The notes beneath the pieces are model-generated. The model was given only the letters and a program-made list of their open reading frames with translations, did not search any database and had not been told where the DNA came from. DNA of 12,216 bases. Source: JADFOB01 sp046753625 (lineage in GTDB: Bacteria; Planctomycetota; Phycisphaerae; UBA1845). The stretch lies in the NCBI GenBank assembly GCA_046753625.1, contig JBHHUB010000124.1:1-12216 (forward strand), read 5' to 3'. Positions within the stretch are counted from its first letter, which is position 1; every line of letters starts with the position of its first letter. This document shows, piece after piece, positions 6,600-12,216 of this stretch. Both the position numbers and the translations under genes were made by a program.

Positions 6600-7994
6600 T
6601 TAGTGTTCCACAAGCGGCGAGCGCCGAAGCACCGCCGCCAGCACGAACAACGCACACCCCAGTCCGAAGGAGAAAATCATGGACATTCTAAAGAGCCCGG
6701 TTCGTTGGCTCGGTGGCGCAGCCACTTGGCCGGTCCGCACGTTCGACTCGGGACGGTCGTTTGTGTTGACGTCGAGGACGCTGGTCGCCACCAGATTCGG
6801 CGCCTCGCTCTTCTTTTCCGGTTCATCGCTCGCGACGATGGACGTCGCGTCGTCGGAATCGGGCGCATCGCGCTCTTCCGCCATGAGCGCTTGCATTTTC
6901 TTGCAGCAGGGCTTGGTTGCCTTGGGCTCTGGCTTCGGTTCCGGAGTCTTGCCGGCGCTCAGCGTCAGGCTCTTTCGTTTCTTGCAGCAGGGTTTGGGAG
7001 CACCGGAAGTCTCTTTCGAGGCCGCGGCCACTTGTTCCTCCCGCTCGACTCTTTGACTCTCGGTATCGATGTATTCAATCAGGCGATGCACCTCCGTCCT
7101 GCTCAGCCGCATGTTGGGCATGGGCACGTAGTTGTACGCAATGAACAGCCCCGTGGCGATGGGATCCTGTTCGGCGAGCATTTTTTCCGGCTCCTTCAGC
7201 CAGCGAATGAGCCACGTCGGATCCCGCCGTTTGACTACACCCGCCAGATTCGGCCCTACTTTTGTTTGACCGTCACCTTTTCCGATGTTGTGGCAGGCCG
7301 TACAGCGCGTACGAAACAAGCGTTCGCCTTTGGAAATCTGCCGCAGCTCCGGGGCGTCCTGGTAGCTGGAGGCATTGCGGCTGGGCAGCTTGAAGTTGGT
7401 CAGCCAGTCGCCGACCTGGGCCGCCAGCACGTAGGGATTCTCGAAGGGCGAACTCTTCTTCCATCGTCCCGTAGCCTGATTCCCTATGATCAGGCTCAAG
7501 TTGTGATCGTTGGACCCGTTTTGAATCTCCGCGATGTACAAGCCCAATCGTTTGCGCAGGATCGTGATGTCCGCTTCATCGCCGGTCAGGAAGGTCCACC
7601 CCGGTCCGATCTTGTACTTTTCGGTGTACGCCTTGAGCACCTCGGGGGTATCGACTTCGGGGTCGATGGTGATCGAGTACATGAACACGTCCTTGCCGAC
7701 GCGGTCGCCCAGAATCCGCTGCACCTCGCCGAGCCGTGCCGTTTCTAGCGGGCACGTGTCCGGGCAACTGGTGTAGATGAAGTTGATCATCACCACCTTG
7801 TCCTTGATCAGGTCGTCAAAGAAACGGACCTGTTTGCCCTCGTGGGTGATCAGGGGGACGTTCGGGAAGTAACTCCTGCCCCAGCGACTGCCGCGGCCTT
7901 GGTGCGACGTGCTGTTGGCACTTGCGAATGCCAGGCCGCTACCCAGGAACAACGTGGCGATCAACGCCAATCGTGAAGTGCTACACTTGTTCAT
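6600..7994 (-). CDS. SCO1/SenC copper-chaperone domain fused to cytochrome c, with twin KPCCKK motifs and C-terminal membrane tail
   Basis: This 464-residue exported protein combines copper delivery with a heme. Residues 1-25 form a signal peptide ending near AFA-SA. The SCO (thioredoxin-fold) domain spans about 45-190. It has the copper-binding CPDTC at 77-81 and the conserved distal His164, so all three copper ligands are present. A cytochrome c domain follows, with CTACH at 231-235 and a probable axial Met in VPMPNM (290-295). A charged, low-complexity linker carries KPCCKK twice (334-339 and 361-366), possible extra metal or thiol sites. A hydrophobic helix (437-457) and RRSPLVEH end the protein. 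I prefer the ATG at 7994, with GGAG 9 bases upstream, over an in-frame TTG at 8039 that lacks proper spacing and would put a charged stretch before the signal. It follows the multicopper oxidase by 159 bases, so it may load that enzyme with copper or take its electrons; no cytochrome oxidase genes are in view. Confidence 0.92.
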   Translation of the reverse strand: MNKCSTSRLALIATLFLGSGLAFASANSTSHQGRGSRWGRSYFPNVPLITHEGKQVRFFDDLIKDKVVMINFIYTSCPDTCPLETARLGEVQRILGDRVGKDVFMYSITIDPEVDTPEVLKAYTEKYKIGPGWTFLTGDEADITILRKRLGLYIAEIQNGSNDHNLSLIIGNQATGRWKKSSPFENPYVLAAQVGDWLTNFKLPSRNASSYQDAPELRQISKGERLFRTRCTACHNIGKGDGQTKVGPNLAGVVKRRDPTWLIRWLKEPEKMLAEQDPIATGLFIAYNYVPMPNMRLSRTEVHRLIEYIDTESQRVEREEQVAAASKETSGAPKPCCKKRKSLTLSAGKTPEPKPEPKATKPCCKKMQALMAEERDAPDSDDATSIVASDEPEKKSEAPNLVATSVLDVNTNDRPESNVRTGQVAAPPSQRTGLFRMSMIFSFGLGCALFVLAAVLRRSPLVEH

Positions 7995-7998
7995 CAGA

Positions 7999-8010
7999 CT
8001 CTTCTCCCTC
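7999..8010 (-). promoter_or_regulatory. Ribosome binding site fixing the SCO-cytochrome start
   Basis: GAGGGAGAAGAG reads from 8010 to 7999 on the minus strand, with GGAG (8007-8004) 9 bases before the ATG at 7994. The upstream in-frame TTG at 8039 has no such site at a usable distance, so this motif decides the start. Confidence 0.65.
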
Positions 8011-8060
8011 TTTCCTGCTGTTTCGAGGTCGTGGCTCAAGCCCCTTAGCTGTGCGAGGCC

Positions 8061-8093
8061 TCAGGGGCCGCGGTGGTTCACCGCGACCCCTGA
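8061..8093 (-). other. Large stem-loop between the oxidase and SCO-cytochrome genes
   Basis: TCAGGGG (8061-8067) pairs with CCCCTGA (8087-8093), and inside it CGCGGTG (8069-8075) pairs with CACCGCG (8079-8085). There is one mismatch between the two 7-bp helices and a 3-base loop. On the minus strand it lies 61-93 bases after the oxidase stop codon and about 50 bases before the SCO ribosome binding site. No T-tract follows, so it is more likely an intercistronic stabiliser, processing site or dispersed palindromic repeat than a terminator. Confidence 0.65.
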
Positions 8094-8153
8094 ATCCGGC
8101 TCGCTTTTCCTCCGCAGGCGTGCCGTGATTGGCTCGCTGCATCCAACCGCTTC

Positions 8154-10979
<2,826 letters not shown>

Positions 10980-10985
10980 GGCGAT

Positions 10986-10991
10986 TCCTCC
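10986..10991 (-). promoter_or_regulatory. Strong Shine-Dalgarno fixing the GTG start of the multicopper oxidase
   Basis: GGAGGA reads from 10991 to 10986 on the minus strand, 6 bases before the GTG at 10979. This is the best Shine-Dalgarno in the window. It favours the GTG over the in-frame ATG at 10940 (residue 14). Confidence 0.75.
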
Positions 10992-11245
10992 ATTTCATTC
11001 GTCAAGTTTCTGCAATCCCAGTCGTTGTCCAGGCGCGAATCGCCGCCTACCATTCAGGCGGTGGGTGCGCCCCGGACTTGTTTGGGGTGCGTTTGCAAAA
11101 CCCTGGGTCGGTCGCGTGCTTCCAATACGTCCGGCCGGCTCAGGCTTAATTCCCAAAGCATTCTTTGTTGTGAGCCGCTCGCCCCACTGGAATCGGGGCT
11201 GCGTGCTTCGTTTTCTGCCAATGTTTCCCAAGGCGTGGTGTGATT

Positions 11246-11268
11246 CGGTCCTGTTGACCGATCGTCAA
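11246..11268. promoter_or_regulatory. Operator-like overlapping inverted repeats
   Basis: Two perfect 5-bp inverted repeats overlap: CGGTC-N5-GACCG (11246-11260) and TTGAC-N5-GTCAA (11254-11268). Both have 5-base spacers, as expected for a dimeric helix-turn-helix regulator. The site lies about 270-290 bases upstream of the oxidase start. Short palindromes also occur by chance, so this is only a candidate. Confidence 0.3.
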
Positions 11269-11459
11269 TCGCTTCCCACTGCCGAAAAACAGACGTTGCA
11301 TGTTGCGTGCCAGAGGATGTGCTATTGTGGTCGTTTAGACGTAACTGCCTATCGGACGGGTAGTTAGGAGTGAACGCCGGATTGGGAAGCGGTTTGGAGC
11401 TGGCGGATTCCTAGGATTCCATTCCCGATATTAGAGCAATTCAAGTATTTGCCTTCCTT

Positions 11460-11480
11460 AAATCCCTCTAATCAGGGACT
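11460..11480 (-). terminator. Weak candidate terminator downstream of lpxD
   Basis: On the minus strand AGTCCCT and AGGGATT can pair (one G-T wobble) around the 6-base loop GATTAG, followed by a short run of T then AAGG. The stem is short and the T-run minimal. It lies about 160 bases beyond the lpxD stop. Termination there is possible but not well supported. Confidence 0.3.
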
Positions 11481-11637
11481 CCTGAACAGCTTGCTTGCCC
11501 GATTTCCGGCTTCGTCCGGCGATCGTACGCTGGTTCGGTCGGATTGGCGGGAGGATCGGGACGTTTTGCACGGACTGGCGCAGAATCGGTGGCTGTGGAC
11601 CACTGAGGACGATGGGCGTTATCGGACGCGCTCCAAG

Positions 11638-12216
11638 CTACGGTTTCGATGTGGGGGGATCGGCTGACTCAAGTTCGCCGAGGCGCTTTTCGAGTTGGGC
11701 CACGCGCGCGATGAGCTTGGGCAGCTTTCGGATTCGGGCCAAGTCGCGCATCGCCTCGGTGAAATCGCGGGCGGGTGCCCCCCACACGCGGGCGTTCGCC
11801 CCGATGTCGTGGGCCACAACGGCATTGCCGGCAACGATGGCACCCTCGCCGATGCTGACACCGTCTGAAATGCCGGCCTGCCCAGCCAGGATCACGCCGG
11901 CTCCGATCTTTGCGCTTCCCGAGATTCCCGTTAAGGAGACGACAATTACATTCGGCCCGATGCGAACGTTGTGCGCGATCTGCACGAGATTGTCGATCTT
12001 CGTGCCGCGGCCGATGCGGGTCGGACCTACCTTGCCACGGTCGATGCATGTGTTGGCGCCGATCTCGACGTCGTCCTCGACGATCACGGTTCCGAGCTGC
12101 GGCACCTTCAGGTGCTCGCCTTCCTTCGTGGTTGCGAATCCGAATCCGTCGGCGCCGAGGACGACGCCCGGATGGAGGGTCACAGCGGCCAGTTCGTTCG
12201 CCGGGTAGCGCCGGGC
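11638..12216 (-). CDS. lpxD: UDP-3-O-acylglucosamine N-acyltransferase LpxD, 5' truncated by the window edge
   Basis: LpxD adds the N-linked 3-hydroxyacyl chain to UDP-3-O-acylglucosamine, the third step of lipid A synthesis, in the cytoplasm. The 192 visible C-terminal residues show the family signature: GADGFGFA, a KVPQLGTVIVEDDVEIGA stretch, TCIDRG, and KIDNLVQIAHNVRIG with the catalytic His of QIAHNV. Successive left-handed-helix hexapeptide repeats follow through VVAHDIGA, then the GAPARD segment and a C-terminal helix (LPKLIARVAQLEKRL). The uridine-binding N-terminal domain lies outside the window. The stop is TAG at 11638. The frame is open to the right edge, but the first 11 residues (ARRYPANELAA) do not look like a hexapeptide repeat, so the frame near the edge deserves a check. 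LpxD implies an LPS-bearing outer membrane. The 658-base gap separates it from the oxidase gene, so the two are probably not co-regulated. Confidence 0.94.
   Translation of the reverse strand, partial: ARRYPANELAAVTLHPGVVLGADGFGFATTKEGEHLKVPQLGTVIVEDDVEIGANTCIDRGKVGPTRIGRGTKIDNLVQIAHNVRIGPNVIVVSLTGISGSAKIGAGVILAGQAGISDGVSIGEGAIVAGNAVVAHDIGANARVWGAPARDFTEAMRDLARIRKLPKLIARVAQLEKRLGELESADPPTSKP

Larger units (their letters stand above)
10980..11637. other. Non-coding region between lpxD and the multicopper oxidase
   Basis: These 658 bases hold no frame with recognisable domains. A weak terminator-like hairpin (11462-11479) lies about 160 bases after the lpxD stop. An operator-like palindrome sits at 11246-11268. 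In the probable oxidase leader, CCGCCT/AGGCGG with a 7-base loop (11043-11061) and GCCCC/GGGGC (11181-11199) can form hairpins. No convincing -35/-10 pair for the oxidase is visible. On the plus strand TGCTATTGT (11320-11328) resembles an extended -10 box, but no plus-strand gene follows. Confidence 0.55.

Noticed and set aside
7995..8039. Upstream TTG start (8039) for the SCO-cytochrome protein
   Set aside because: It would add 15 mostly polar and charged residues before the signal peptide and lacks a properly spaced Shine-Dalgarno, whereas the ATG at 7994 has both.
11449..11667. 72-codon plus-strand frame downstream of an extended -10-like box
   Set aside because: It has no ribosome binding site and no recognisable sequence, and it overlaps the 3' end of lpxD on the other strand.

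Overview
The window most likely comes from a high-GC, diderm (Gram-negative type) bacterium, probably a planctomycete of the Phycisphaerae kind. This is inferred from four things: an LpxD lipid A acyltransferase, an IPTLxxWG-type C-terminal sorting tail, thrombospondin type-3 calcium repeats, and a CCLPDG cysteine cluster that I associate with planctomycete surface proteins. No rRNA or species marker is present, so the lineage is a suggestion only. Every gene I can support lies on the minus strand, so transcription runs from the right edge to the left.

Layout in transcription order: (1) 12216-11638, the C-terminal 192 residues of LpxD, cut by the window edge. (2) 11637-10980, a 658-base non-coding stretch with hairpins and an operator-like palindrome. 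(3) 10979-8154, a 941-residue membrane-anchored multicopper oxidase with all four copper-site motifs intact and a C-terminal glycine tract followed by a cystine-knot-like module. (4) A strong stem-loop at 8093-8061. (5) 7994-6600, an exported SCO copper-chaperone domain fused to a cytochrome c domain, with two KPCCKK motifs and a C-terminal membrane tail; a probable intrinsic terminator follows. (6) 6599-6021, a 579-base leader with a candidate promoter. (7) 6020-2637, a 1127-residue surface protein carrying 11 CXXCH heme motifs, a seven-repeat LVIVD-like beta-propeller, type-3 repeats and the IPTL-type tail. (8) 2636-2059, a non-coding region packed with perfect inverted repeats, ending in a consensus promoter. 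(9) 2058-1985, tRNA-Ile(GAU). (10) 1984-1424, a non-coding stretch with short tandem repeats. (11) 1423 to the left edge, an almost complete pyruvate kinase.

The interesting core is 2637-10979. It joins a large multicopper oxidase, a copper-delivery/electron-transfer fusion protein and a surface-sorted multiheme cytochrome. The simplest reading is an envelope or extracellular redox system. The SCO-cytochrome protein would mature the oxidase with copper and/or pass electrons, and the multiheme protein would carry electrons at or outside the outer membrane. Oxidation of Mn(II), Fe(II) or another extracellular donor is a hypothesis; the sequence does not show the substrate. LpxD, tRNA-Ile and pyruvate kinase are ordinary housekeeping flanks.
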